From: Zopfochytrium polystomum
Taxonomy: Eukaryota > Chytridiomycota > Chytridiomycetes > Chytridiales > Chytridiaceae
Reading direction: 5' to 3'
Length of the DNA stretch: 64,000 nt
Assembly: GCA_025765615.1 (NCBI GenBank)
Contig: JAIVFJ010000036.1
Location: 62,001 to 126,000, forward strand
Part shown: positions 11,545 to 22,698 of the stretch, in pieces
Numbering within the stretch: the first letter of the stretch is position 1
How the letters are laid out: each line of letters starts with the position of its first letter
Translations under genes and position numbers: made by a program
Notes under the pieces: generated by a model
The model's input: only the letters and a program-made list of their open reading frames with translations
Databases searched by the model: none
What the model was told of the DNA's origin: nothing

Positions 11545-13211
11545 GCCCCATTCATACTTGGAAGAGGCATATCCTATACTTTCGATCAATCTTCCATACA
11601 TATACGCCTGCTTGCCTTTTTTTCCCACCGAAACCAACTTTTCTCTTAGGTATTCGAGTCAATTGTGGAGCAAATCATCTGAATGATCTTATATGTGGTT
11701 TCACGGCGTTGTGTGAAAGAACAATTCAAAAAAACCCGCTTGAAGAGCTTGATAAAATTGCAATTATCGGGGAGGGTCAATCCATTTTTCATTTCAGCTC
11801 GCGGAAGCCTCTCGTGTTCCAGTGCATGAGACAATAAGCTCAGAACGACAAGAGCAAGCCGATTTCGTCCCGACCACATCGCGTTCCAAGGGATCTTCCT
11901 CTTCCTCGGTACCTGGGCTGCGCCTTTCCCCACTTTTGGGAAACTACGGAGCTCGGGTTTCGTGGCCTGGGTCTGCCGACGCCGCCGCCGCCAAGGCTCA
12001 TTCCCCGTCACCGTCGTCCCCACGCTGTCGCCGCCCAGCCTCTTGCTGCTTCTCGTACTCTCGGCTCTTCTCCTCCCGCTGACTGCGACATCGCCGTTCG
12101 CGCTCGCTGACCGATTGCGGACGAACGCAGTCGGCGCACGGGTAACAGGAAGTAATAGTGGCGCCCGCTGCAAGAAGAGTATCGCTCTCGCTTTTTCGTT
12201 TGAGAACGTGAACCGTTGGTGTACCATCAAGCCCGAAAACAGCTCCGGCAAGCGAAGCTATTCAGACCTTTCGGGAGAATCGTCCGGAGGACGCGTAAGT
12301 GGAGAATAATTTTTTTTTTTATCAACCCTGCGAGCTCCTCCAAGGGTTCTAAAAAGAGCCGGTTTTCAGACTCCAGCTCGTCGTCGTTGTCGTCATACGA
12401 CTCCAGCTCCGTGTCAAGTTCCCTCAAAGGCTCTTCAAAGAAAGTCTCTTTTTTTTTTTTTAATCGTCCCGCACCACAAAGATTGGCGACAAGATCGCCG
12501 ATCAAGGTCGCATGTCGACTGTATACCACGCAAAGCAAGGAACCAAAGACGTCATTTACAAGCAGGACACGAGCTCAGTTTAAGGGAGAAGCGGCAACGA
12601 AAGCAGTTGCGTTTTCAAAATTTTTTTTGTTTTCATTTCTGCGAAAAACACGTGAATGCATCTCACCCCTTCTCAATCTCAAAGGGATTGACAGATCCTC
12701 TTGAGTTGCTCTCTTTGAGCAGTTTGCAAGACTTCTTGGAGAAGGCAGAGTAACTAAACAGAAGCTAATCGATAGCGCATCATTTCTAGTGAGGATCGTT
12801 TACGGCACTTTTTGTACGACAATGCTGTTAGTGGAGAAGCTGCTGTGAGCCTGGTTCAATCCGTTACGCGGCTGTACACAAAACAGGAAATCTGTTCTGT
12901 TTGCTCTTTTGGAAACGCTCGTGACCGAGTGGCAGCGGGGATGCAAACACTCTTTTCATGTTTTCTTCTCTGAGCGTATTGGCCCCATCCAACCGCAAGC
13001 GACGCAGAACAGGTGATCAAAGGTAGTGGGCACAAAGTCAAAAAGAGAGTTCGATCGATCGAAAAGACACGGACAAAAAGGGGAGGGAATTCAATAAGAA
13101 TAGGGTCGATATGGCGGGGGTGGGGGAGGGGCGAGTGTTTGGGGGTTGGATGATGAATGCGTTGCGGTTCCACCAAAAGCAAGCTGCAAACAACAGAGAT
13201 TCAAGCTCGAA
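11545..13211. other. intergenic region, no convincing gene
   Basis: Overlapping open frames exist on both strands (minus 11646-12251 and 12227-12538, plus 12216-12704). None has a recognisable domain and each opposite frame is equally open. A Ser-rich (plus) or Asp/Glu-rich (minus) block at about 12340-12440 could be part of a gene on either strand, but I cannot support exons. Confidence 0.4.
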
Positions 13212-14205
13212 TCAAGCGGACGAAGTTGCGCAAATGAGCGGCATTTTGTCGGTCCACGTCACGTCAACGTAGACGCCGTAGCCCATCGTGAAGAGCGGGT
13301 AGCCCGAGTACGTGTCCGTGTTCCATGAGGAGATCCTAAGCGCAAACAGTGAGGAAACGGAAGACAATGACGGGCGAGTTCAACACCCAACGCGACGCGG
13401 AAGCAAAAAAAGAAAGCAAGCAAAGCCTGACGACGCCTCACCATGCCTGGCCTTGCTTGGGTGCGCAAGTCGACACCAACCGCGAAATGACGTCCTTGTT
13501 GGCGTCGTTCTTTGGGGCGAGCTTGTAGTACCCTTTCATGGTGGAGCAGTAGGTCTGGGCGTCGGTGAACGTGAGGATGAGCGGGTTGCCTGCGCCGTCG
13601 GTGGGGATGGCGTAGGGAGCCTGGGTGTCCTTCAGTGTGCACGCGGAGGAAGGCACGTTCCCGCCGCCGCCGCCTCCGCCGTTGCTGCATGAGGACGACG
13701 AGGCAGAGATTGAAAAGGCCGGGCTCGAGTTGGCCGCGTTCTGGAGCGCCTCGGGGTTGCCGAGCTGGCTTGCGTACGAGACGACGGCGCGGAGGGTCAG
13801 GCCGGTGAAGCCCTTGACCTTGTCGGGGACGACGACGGACGACGACGTTTTCGGGGCGGAGATCGGGGTGGGGGGTACGGCGCCGAGTACGAGGCCGCGC
13901 GGGGTCTTTGAGATGCCGGTGGGGTCGACGGAGGGGTCCTGCGGGGGGCCCATGAACAGGATGTAGAAGTAGGTGGGGTCTGACGCGTTCTGCGGGTTGG
14001 TGGTAGGGATGCGGGAGAGATCCAGATTGAAGGCGACCGAGTCGCCGACGCAGAACTGGTTCGAGGCTGGCTGGTTTGTGACAGTGATGGAGAGGTCGCC
14101 GGAGACGGGGATCGCGATCGCCGTGGCGGCGGAGAGCGCGACGGCGGCGACGAGGGAGGAGAGGAGGAGGGAGGGGACGGACGCGTAGCTGCTGCGGGAC
14201 TTCAT
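13212..14205 (-). CDS. secreted Cys-containing protein, 295 aa, two exons
   Basis: Exons complement(13212..13335, 13442..14205). The 106-nt intron has a GTGAGG donor and TTAG acceptor, and the split Trp codon (TG-G) links QGQAW to ISSWNTD. Residues 1-32 form a signal peptide (Leu/Val/Ala-rich after MKSRSS). Residues 35-100 contain ITVTNQPASNQFCVGDSVAF and look like a beta-sandwich surface domain. A Gly-rich linker is followed by a second Cys-containing domain, with six cysteines in the mature chain. Asn-Pro-Gln-Asn and related sites suggest N-glycosylation. A TATA box lies 90 nt upstream. A degenerate paralogue follows at 15203-15805 in the same orientation, so the gene belongs to a local tandem duplication. 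Function is unknown. Confidence 0.75.
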
Positions 14206-14294
14206 GCTTGCTTGCTTGCTGGCAACAAAGTGGTGGGTTTGAGAGTGTTCGAGTTGTGTGTGTGCTGTCCCCGTTGTCACGAGCAGTGGGCGGG

Positions 14295-14301
14295 TTTTAT
14301 A
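14295..14301 (-). promoter_or_regulatory. TATA box of the 295-aa secreted protein gene
   Basis: TATAAAA on the minus strand about 90 nt before the ATG at 14205. Confidence 0.5.
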
Positions 14302-14343
14302 AAGGGACGCGAGATGGTGGGTGGCCGGAGACAGTTGCGTGGC

Positions 14344-14470
14344 TGTGGAGGGAGAGAGACAGACAGCCAGACAGACAGACTGAAGGAGAGAGAGCGAGAG
14401 ACAGAGAGAGCGAGAGAGACAGACAGACAGATACAGACAGAGAGCGAGGGAGACAGAGAGAGAGAGAGAG
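14344..14470. repeat. GA/GACA simple-sequence tract
   Basis: Mixed GAGA and ACAG tetranucleotide repeats immediately upstream of the TATA box of the secreted protein gene (CT-rich in its sense). Confidence 0.8.
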
Positions 14471-15202
14471 GTCTATTGGAAATGTGGCTGGCTTGGAATT
14501 ATTCCCGTCTTCACCACACCTTGTCACACTGTCTGTCACGAGGCGTAATGCTCCAGCGCTTTGCGAGCTCAGCCACCATGCCACCCACGCTTGTCTTTTG
14601 TCAAGCCCCTGAGGGAGATCCCCGAGTTACGAGTGGCAAGGCTGCGAAGCGCGCTACTGCCGCTGCCTTGCTGCGTGATGCAAGAAAACGCCGCGGCGTG
14701 GAGGCGGTGTGGTGCAGCTGGGGCGGGCACCAGGCTTGCGCCCATCGACAAACATGACATCCAGACGGACGGACGGACGGGCGGGCAAGGAAGCCAAATC
14801 ACAGGGAGATCACGCATTAAAAGTACTTTGAGAGTGGTACTGCTCGGGAACGGCTTTTCTCTAACCCAGAGTGGAATTGTGATTGGAGACCACTGCCTCA
14901 CAGGCTCGTCGCTGTTTTGCCGTTTGGTGTGAATATGTCTGGCCCGCAGCACGGAACTTGAACAATCTCTGTCGAACGCTTCATCCGACGCACTTTTTCA
15001 ATTGCAACGTATCTTATGCTCACATTCGAAACCAGAGAACTCACGCTTGACAATGGCAATATGTACAAGTATTTGAATACCGCGAAAAGAGGAGGGAGGA
15101 AGAAAAGGCCCAAATCCCTCTCGGGTAATGATACAAAAAATATAACCATCTGGTGCTAAAGAACTAGAGCCAAGCTCAAACGCAGTTACCCGAAATGAAT
15201 CA

Positions 15203-15805
15203 TCACACTGTCGAGCTCGTGGTACAGATGAACGGGAGCTTCTCAGTGTTGGTGACATCCACATAAACGCCGTAGCCTCACGTGAAGAGTGGCGAGCCCA
15301 TGTACGAGTCCTTGTTCCACTAGGAGATCCTGTCAACAGAAAAGAGTGAGTCAGATTTGAACCCCCGCAGCCTCACATGACAAACGAAAACAACTTGCAA
15401 CACCAAACATACCACGCCTTGTCCTGCTGCGGCAGCCCACACGACCCTGACGTGAGCGCGGCGACGGGAGTGCTTGTTGCAACGAGGTGTCGCGAACCCG
15501 CGCATGCCGTTCGAAATTCCCGTCGGGTCGGCGGAAGGGTCCTGCGTGGGCCAAAGAGCAGGACGTAAAAGTTCGGCTGGTCCGAGGCGTTCTGCGGGTT
15601 GACGGTGGGACATTTGCGAGGTCGACTTTGAGGGCGACGGTGTCGTCGACGCAGAACTGTTTCGCGGCGGGGGCGTTTACGACGGTGACGGCGACTTGGC
15701 CGGGCACGATGCTGTCGCCGTAATCTTGGAAGGCGTTGCCGGCGGAGGCGGGCGGCGTGGAGAGAGTTGTTGCAGCCGTCAGGAGAGGCACGGAAGGACT
15801 TCATT
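15203..15805 (-). pseudogene. degenerate paralogue of the 295-aa secreted protein
   Basis: Pieces in three frames match the gene at 13212-14205: an MKSFR start, VAVTVVNAPAAKQFCVDDTV, NPQNASDQPNFYVLLFGP, QDPSADPTGISNGMRGF, GLPQQDKAW and a last exon reading WNKDSYMGSPLFT...GYGVYVDVTN. At least two frameshifts, a TAG before WNKD and a TGA before GYGV destroy it. The middle region between GMRGF and the last intron, roughly 110 codons of the intact copy, is deleted. The intron between the two exons is still recognisable (GTATGT donor, GACAG acceptor), so this copy arose by DNA duplication, not retroposition. A T-run (A-run in sense) lies right before its ATG. Confidence 0.8.
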
Positions 15806-16098
15806 TTTTTTTTTTTTTTTTTAAGGTCGCTCTGGTGGGGTTCAGCCTGAGTGGTTGAAGGGGGGGAGGGAACGGATACGCTTGCTGCTGCTATGACTGG
15901 TCTGGAACCACAATGGAAATTTATATGACCACTGGGAACAACTGAAGGTGCGGTAGCGACGGAGGTCCACCTGAACTGAAATTGAGAGCGAGACCGCCAG
16001 ACAGACTGCACGAACTCAAGCAGCGAAGGCAGCCAGCCGCGGAGGAAAGCCAAGCAACGTGCAGGTTGCGCCAGGTGCAGCCACAAAAGCTTGTATTC

Positions 16099-16101
<3 letters not shown>

Positions 16102-16163
<62 letters not shown>

Positions 16164-16178
16164 CTCTCTCACTCACTC
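16102..16178. repeat. (CT)n microsatellite
   Basis: Long interrupted CT dinucleotide tract with a short CA insert. Confidence 0.9.
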
Positions 16179-17024
16179 TCTTTCAGTGGAAAACGTCCCG
16201 ATCCAATGTAGAGGCACAGACCTCCGACTGAAGCGTGGTTGCACTGTTCCCCCTCAGCTGCTGTTCTGACGATTCTTTCTCGCCTTGTGGCGGATCCAAA
16301 TCGCGAGAAAGCACAATAATTTTGCAGCAGCGGCCCGTTCGACCTGCCAGACAGGGGGTGGTTGAGAAGCGCGATAGCACGCCGCTTGCGTTTTGCGGTG
16401 GGCCGTACTTTGGATGCGTGGAGCAATATTCAGAATCACGTGATACGCAGTTTTTCCCTTTTTTTTTTTTTTTTTTTCAAATCCGCGCGGATTCCACTTC
16501 GCTTCCCTATTATGGCATACACAAAATATTGGGGTGGTGATCGGGACTCTGCAAAACGACAGGAAGAAGAAGCGCAATATTCATGCAGAGAACAGCTCGG
16601 GCTGAGCCTTGCATCAGCCAGCGGGTGGGCAGTTCAGGCGAGCGCGGACGAGTGCGGGGCTAGTTGGGGGCCGCGCGATGTTTATATGTATTTCCTCACC
16701 CTAAACTGCAAGCAAGAAAGGTAATCGTTGGTAGCCAGTCTTGAATGTCTTGAACTGCCCGGACCTACTGCCTCTCGCCGCAATACCAAATTTCAGTAAC
16801 GAAACAACACGTTGAAGAATCCGAAAACGCTTCTCCTGGGAGCACATTCCTTGTTCACGTTCGAGCGTGTGCCGAAGTGCAGTTGTCTCGCACCAACCAT
16901 TGCGCTACAGGACTCGTTTGGAAAGCGCCATTCTTGCTGACTGGGGGGACGATGTTCGGTTAAAGAATAGTCCGAGTGTCTGTCTTTCTCTCATGGCTCG
17001 TTTTCTTCTCATTTTTCTGCCAGG

Positions 17025-17025
<1 letters not shown>

Positions 17026-17059
<34 letters not shown>
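17026..17059. repeat. (GT)n microsatellite
   Basis: GT dinucleotide run in the spacer upstream of the transcription-factor array. Confidence 0.9.
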
Positions 17060-17063
<4 letters not shown>

Positions 17064-17652
17064 AGTTCTCTGTGTGTGCTGCCAGTCAATAATAACCGTC
17101 GCTGGCTCTGTCTCGGAATTTCATTATGTTTTTCCTTCCTTCCTTCTTTGGTCAGGCGGCGAGCCTGCCCGCTGGGACACAGTTCCGCAAGGGGGGAAGG
17201 ACTCTCCGAACAACACACGGATTTGAAAAAATACAAAAAAAATAAAGAATAAAAAAAGTGGACGCACCAAAAAACGAGAAAAAAAAAATTAAAAAATTCT
17301 AATCACCAAAAAAAATCATCACCTCCATCAAACAAAAACGAAAATAAAAACAAAAAAAAAATAAAAGAACTCGCAAAACAAAACGAGAAGGCGCACAGCG
17401 AAAAAAAGAAAGAAAAAAAAAATTGAAAAAAAAACTATTTAACCCTGCAAAATACCTCCGAAACACCAGACCCAGGTCTGACCAAACGATTCCGAGCAAA
17501 CGTCTGTTGCACCTCCTACTACCACGACCCCCACGACCACTACCACTACCACTGCTACTACCGCTGCTACTACCCGCCCCGCCCGCCCGCGCACCGTGAC
17601 GTCGTTGTCTCCCGATCCCGAAATAATCATCGCTTCTGCTGCTGCGGGCGCA

Positions 17653-20600
17653 ATGCTACCTGCCTCTGCCTCTGCCGCCGCCGCCGCCGCCGAGACTGCC
17701 TCGGCTTCGCACCACGACGACGACTTGTCGGACAACGACGAGCTTCAGGACACCTTCCCCGCCACCGCCCCCGCCGTCCGGGCCGCTGGCAAGCCTGCTC
17801 CTCCCGATGAGGCATTTGGCTTCCCAATGATCCCGATCGCCGCCGCCGCCTCCGCCGCCCCCTCCGCCATCTGGCTGATCGACGGACTGCAGCACCCCGC
17901 ACCCTCTACCATCCCACCGATGCGGCCGATCCCACCGATCCGCGCTTTCGACCCTCAACTGCCGTCAGCCGCCCTGGACCTGCAGCAGCCACTGCAACAG
18001 CAACCGCTGCTGCTCAAGGACCCGCTGCCGTTCCAGCCCGCGCACTACAGTCTGCCCAGCACCGTAACCCAACGGCTGAGGACGGCCGACTGGGGCCGGC
18101 GATGGTGTGTGTGAATCAATCGCGGGGAACGATAGTCGCCTTCAACGTTACACAGGATCCTCGCTGACAATTTGCCCTTCCAAACACCACCACTAGGTCT
18201 TGCGAAAGCTGTCGAAATAGAAAACGAAAATGCGACGGCGTCCGCCCGCACTGCGGACGGTGCGTCAAGGACGGTCAGGCGTTTTCTTGCGTGTTTCTCG
18301 GCACAAAGCACAAGGTAGACCCGGTCCTGGCGAGGCGGCACCAGCTCGCGGCTACGGCCTCAAAGACGGCTGCTAAGAGCAGTGAACCAGGTGAAGAATC
18401 TTTTCTTCCAATTCTCCTCGGCCGAACATTTTTGCTCAAGGTTCTTTTCCCCCTACTTTCTTTCTTTCGTCAAAACAGAGGTAATACCACCAAACGGCCT
18501 CCGCATATCGTGGCCCATCACCGCCGACAAGCTCTTGGAGATGTTTACAAACGTCTCTCTCATCGGGCAAGCGTGCCCGAGGACGGCCCTCACAGCGGTG
18601 CAATCGTACCCGAGCAGCCTGAAAGCCCGACCGGGCGCAGACGCGACCGAGCAAGACATTTTCATCGACGCGTATTTTCGGTTCGCAAAGCTGCAGGTTC
18701 AAGTAGTGCACAGGCTGACGTTTTTGAAGAACCGGGAAAGGGCGCCCGCGTTTTTGCTGCAAGTGTCCCCACTCGATTGTGCTTTCTGCCGCAAGGATTA
18801 ACGGGTTCGGTTTTTTTTTTCAATGCAGGGCGGCTATTTGCGCGCTGGGAGCAGCGGACGGGACATTTCGAGATCTGCCACAGCACGTCTTAAAGTACTA
18901 CTATGAATCCGCGAGATCTCAGGCGTTGGAGTGGATCGACTCGCCCTCTCTGGAAACGCTTCAAGCCTTGCTGATTCTCTCTCATCTTTCTTTTTGTTGA
19001 GTGTTGTTTGTTTGCCACAGTCTTTTTGCATTCCTAGAAAGCGCTTGTCCCCCCACGCACTAACGACGAAATCAATCAAACCGTCTTCAGTTCTCGGAAA
19101 GGTAGCTGTTGGCCGCATGCTCCTGGGTTTCGCTTGCCGACTTGTAAGTTAGCCTCTTTCAATGACGTGTGAAAAACATCCATATCCCTAGATTTCAAAC
19201 TAACTTGAACATCCAGATCGAGTTCCTGCACGTGAACGTGGATCCCGACGACCTTCCGTACGAATTCACTCCAGTCGAAAAAGAAGAACGCCGCCGCTGC
19301 TGGTTCTTTGCGTACGTCCTAAACAGCTGTAAGTCCTACACTTTTGCAAAAACAAGCAAGTTGCGGATTTCTCTGACTAGTATCCGTTTCCATCCCCCCT
19401 TTTTTTGTTTGCGCTGTCAAAAAGACACTTCCGTCGCAATGAACCGCCCCATCGGACTGCTGCTAAAGCAAAACTCGGTCAAACGCATTAGCCCCGACGT
19501 CCACTGGCTCTCCCAGGACCCGCGCAGCGTGGACCGCCTGTCCCCGGCGCCACCCAACTCCCCGGTCGACGTGTTCCGCTCCGTCCTCGACATCCACCTC
19601 GCCATACTACAAACCCTAGCCGACACCACAACCACCACCGCCAAACGCGCCCCACCGCCGTCGCCGTCGCCGCCGTTCCAGCAACCCACCGCGCCGGCCG
19701 CGCGCGCTCGGCAGCAGCGGGAATCCAGCGAGCGGCGGCTGGCGGCGTGGCTCGCGTCTGACCCACCGCGCTGGGCGACGGAGCCGGCGGCGCTGGCTGC
19801 GGCGGTGGGCGCGGACGCGGCGGCGGCGGCGCGAGAGGCGACGGGCCAGGCGGCGACGCCGATCCGGTGGCGGGTGTGCGCGTTCGGGATGGTCCACGGG
19901 TCGCGGCTTGCGCTCTCCGTCGACGCTTTGTTACGAATCCTCGCCCCGCGGCTGGTCCGCTTGCCACACACCCACCCTAAGCCCAGCGACGAGAGCGACG
20001 CGGTCGCCCTGCAGGCCGCGCTCGCGAGCGGCTGGACCGCGGCGACGGCCGTCTGCGCGGCGGCGGACACGCTCTACCGCTTCGACGTGCCGGTACCGGG
20101 CCTCTTTATCGTCCCGCTCGTCGCCGCCGCCGCGCTGATGACCCTCGCCTCTGTTCTGTGGAGTACACCCGCTCCGCCGGCCCTCGCGCCGCTCCTCGCC
20201 GCGCTCACACCGCCTCCTCCTCCCCCGCGGATCCCACCGGCGACGCCGAGTCACCATCGGCGGCCGCCGCGAGCCGGCACCGCGCGGCGCTGGGTGCGCT
20301 GCTGGAGCGGCAGCGCGGCGAGATGCCCGTGCTCGGCGCGCTACTGGCGCAGTTGCACGTCCCCGTCGACGGTAGCGGCGGCGCCGGCTTGACGCCAGAT
20401 GCTGCGGCGGCGGCGGCGGTGCCGTCGTCGCCGGCCGCATCGTCGTCGTCGTCGTCGGGGTCTTCGTCGGCGGCGTCGCGGACAACGTGCATCGCGGCCG
20501 CGGTGGACGCGTGGACGGCGACGCCGGAGCTGCGGGCGGGGCAGTCGACGCTGGCGCCGGTGCTGGCGCTGCATCGGCTCGCGGTACGTTTGGCCGGCGG

Positions 20601-20892
20601 CGTTGGGGATACTGCGGCGGTGGTGCCAGCGTCACCAGCCAGCGCGGGCGGTCCGCTGGCCGCGGGGGGATCCAGTTTATGGCAAGCGGCGGCGGATGGT
20701 GGTGGCGGAGGTGGTGGTGGCGGCAGCGACAGCACGGAGACGGTGGGAAAGGTGGAGGAGGAAGGGGCCGGCGGCAGCGTCGGCGGGGGCGGCAGCGGCA
20801 GGGCGTCGACGGCGGCGGCGAGGGAGGACTGGGACAAGTGGGACGGCTTGTTTGCGGAGCTTCTTGGGGGCGACGGGGCGGGGAGGAGATGA
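17653..20892 (+). CDS. Zn2Cys6 transcription factor A (frameshifted C-terminus)
   Basis: Exons 17653..18104, 18197..18390, 18479..18758, 18829..18995, 19091..19143, 19217..19328, 19425.. onward. Predicted nuclear regulator: GAL4-type cluster Cys153, 156, 163, 170, 173, 182 (CESCRNRKRKC then CGRC), then a fungal-specific TF middle domain with the paralogue-conserved AAICA, GRMLLGFACRL, DPDDLP and NRP motifs. Exon lengths 167, 53 and 112 nt equal those of paralogues C, D and E. The intron at 18759-18828 starts with GC (GCAAGT), where the paralogues have GTAAGT. The reading frame stops at 20392, but the paralogous C-terminus (AVDAWTATPELRAG...LALHRLA and DWDKWDGLFAELL) continues in another frame to 20892. 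This implies one missing base near the C5 run at 20222-20226, either a sequence error or recent decay. ATG 17653 is the first in frame. Confidence 0.75.
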
Positions 20893-21386
20893 AGCGGCGG
20901 CGTTCGCAAATCTATTTACTTTGAAAAGTGGTGAATCTATCAACGACCAACGATTACCAGCCGCACATGGAGCTGGGGCTGTGGTTGGGCGGACTGGGTG
21001 ACGCTGCTTCGGCCATTTCTTTCTCTTTCTCGTTCTCCCAATTTGCAATGGCGTCGTTGAATTTTTTTTTTTTTTTTTTTTTTTTTTTGTTGTTGATCCT
21101 CAGTCCGACTGACAAAGCTTTCTCTGGCAGCCGTCCAACTCCTTTCACGCCGGGAAACTCAGAAAGTCAGGGAGTTGGCTTCGGCTAAACGGGTTTAGCC
21201 TACAATCAATTGCGCGCTGACACTCTTGAATCAAACACCTTGGCAACAAAGAAGAGAAAAGAGAAGAAAAAAATGAAAGAAAAGAGAAAGGAAAAAAAAA
21301 GAAAAAGAGAAAAAAAAAGAAAAAGAGAAAAAAAAAAGGAGAACAAGATTAGGGGACTTTCTTCTCCAAGGCGAAAATCCCTCTCG
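20893..21386. other. spacer with T27 and purine tract
   Basis: Between TF-A and relic TF-B. Contains T27 at 21062-21088 and an almost pure AG/A purine block (about 21250-21345) that reads as Lys/Arg/Glu if translated. I treat it as non-coding promoter sequence of the relic. Confidence 0.5.
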
Positions 21387-22698
21387 ATGCAAGACGCGAC
21401 CACCGCACGCAGCAAAAGGGACGCTCGCCGTCGACCTCGATCATCAAGACGGCGCCCTCTGCCTCGCAACTTCTCCGTACAACGTTGGCCTTTCACACTT
21501 TCAGTACCAGCAGCACCAGCACTACCGCCGACGATCACACTCCATTTCCACGCTCCACTCTCCAGCTGGCTCGACCCTGCCGCTCCAGCGTCCTCCACGG
21601 GCCTCTTCCGGCCGCTGGCCCCCGCACATGCAGAACAACAGTTGCAACCGCTGATGGAGGACGAGCCGCCTTCTGAGCATGGGCACCACAGCAGCCCCTC
21701 CCGAACGGGGAAGCAGCGGTCGAGGCCGGTCGATTGGGAACGGCGATGGTGGGTTTGGGCTTGCCAAGTCGCGAGAAGGCGGCAGCTACCGCAACTGAAA
21801 CCAACCTTCCCCCCGCCGGGGGCCTTCTTTCTTCTCCCCACGAAACAACACAGGTCCTGCGAAAGCTGCCGAAAACGGAAGCGAAAGTGCGACAGGGTCC
21901 GCCCGCACTGCAGCCGCTGCGTCAAGGACAGGCAAGCCCTGACGTGCGTGTATCTGGGCATAAAGCACAAGGTGGATCCGATTCTGGCGAGGCAGCACCA
22001 ACTCGCCGCCGCAGCCAATATGGAGGCAGCTTCCTACTGCGGATCAGGTGAGAGTCCCTCCCTCGGACCAAATTCACGCCCTTCCCTTCCGCCCCGCTGA
22101 CCCACTCACTCAAAGTGCTCCAACCAGTCGGCCCAGACCGCCCGTTCTCCCGACCGAAAAGCGCCGAGCAGCTACCGCATGTCGTGGCCGGTGACCGCCG
22201 ACAAGCTGACCGAGATGTTTTCGAGCGTCTCGCTGATAGGCCCGACCGTCCTAGAAATGCACGTCAGCTTGCTGCAAGCCCTCACCACCCACGACGCGAA
22301 CACGCCCTCTCCAATCGCACCACCGCCAGCGTCCTCCTCCACCCGCGCCGCCCGCCGTACCTTATTCGAGCATCGCCTTGCGTCGTGGCTCGCCGCCGGA
22401 GATGCGGGCGGGTCGGCCGGCGCTGGCGCTGTGCAGGATCGCGGCCGCTGCGGGTGCGGGGGCCGATGGCAGTGCCGCCGACGTCAGCGCCGCTTGCGGA
22501 GAGGGTCTGAAGGTGCCGTACGACGTTGCCGCCGCCTCCTCGTCCTCCTTTGAGGCAGCTCCCACCCCAGTGGCTGCGGCCGCAGCGTCTGAGTCGTCCA
22601 ATATTGACGGTGTCGCGACGGGAGAGGCACACTGGGGCTACTTGGGTTGGTCTCTCGTTGCTTCTCGGCGACGGGGACGCGTCTCCCGCCGGACGTAG
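21387..22698 (+). pseudogene. Zn2Cys6 transcription factor relic B
   Basis: Exon 1 (21387..21748) and exon 2 (21854..22047, 194 nt as in TF-A) are intact and encode the cluster CESCRKRKRKC...CSRC. The third exon reads SWPVTADKLTEMFSSVSLIG like TF-A, then jumps directly to a segment matching TF-A residues far downstream (HVSLLQALTT, then RRTLFEHRLASWLA). The TF-specific middle-domain exons have been deleted. A further jump and frame change leads to RAGRPALALCRIA and then to a tail not shared with TF-A (GEGLKVPYD..., about 22460-22698). That tail recurs at 26940-27240. A protein with only the DNA-binding part could be made, but the frame changes argue for a pseudogene. Confidence 0.7.

Larger units (their letters stand above)
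15806..17652. other. intergenic region with microsatellites
   Basis: Holds a T-run at 15806-15822, a (CT)n tract (16102-16178), another T-run near 16460-16480, a (GT)n tract (17026-17059) and an A-rich stretch (17225-17440) that leads into the first transcription-factor gene. No coding sequence is supportable. Confidence 0.5.

Noticed and set aside
11646..12251. 201-codon minus-strand open frame
   Set aside because: Arg/Leu-rich without domain, and the opposite strand is also open. Nothing supports coding.
12216..12704. 162-codon plus-strand frame with Ser-rich core
   Set aside because: Contains poly-Phe from T-runs and no recognisable domain. The reverse strand reads as a plausible acidic stretch, so direction is undecidable.
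20163..20273. An extra intron explaining the TF-A frame change
   Set aside because: The GTACAC donor with either nearby AG gives lengths of 88 or 111 nt, neither of which restores the frame. Paralogues have no intron there.
20205..20909. 234-codon minus-strand frame opposite TF-A
   Set aside because: GC-rich shadow. The plus strand matches the C-terminal motifs of TF-C, D and E.
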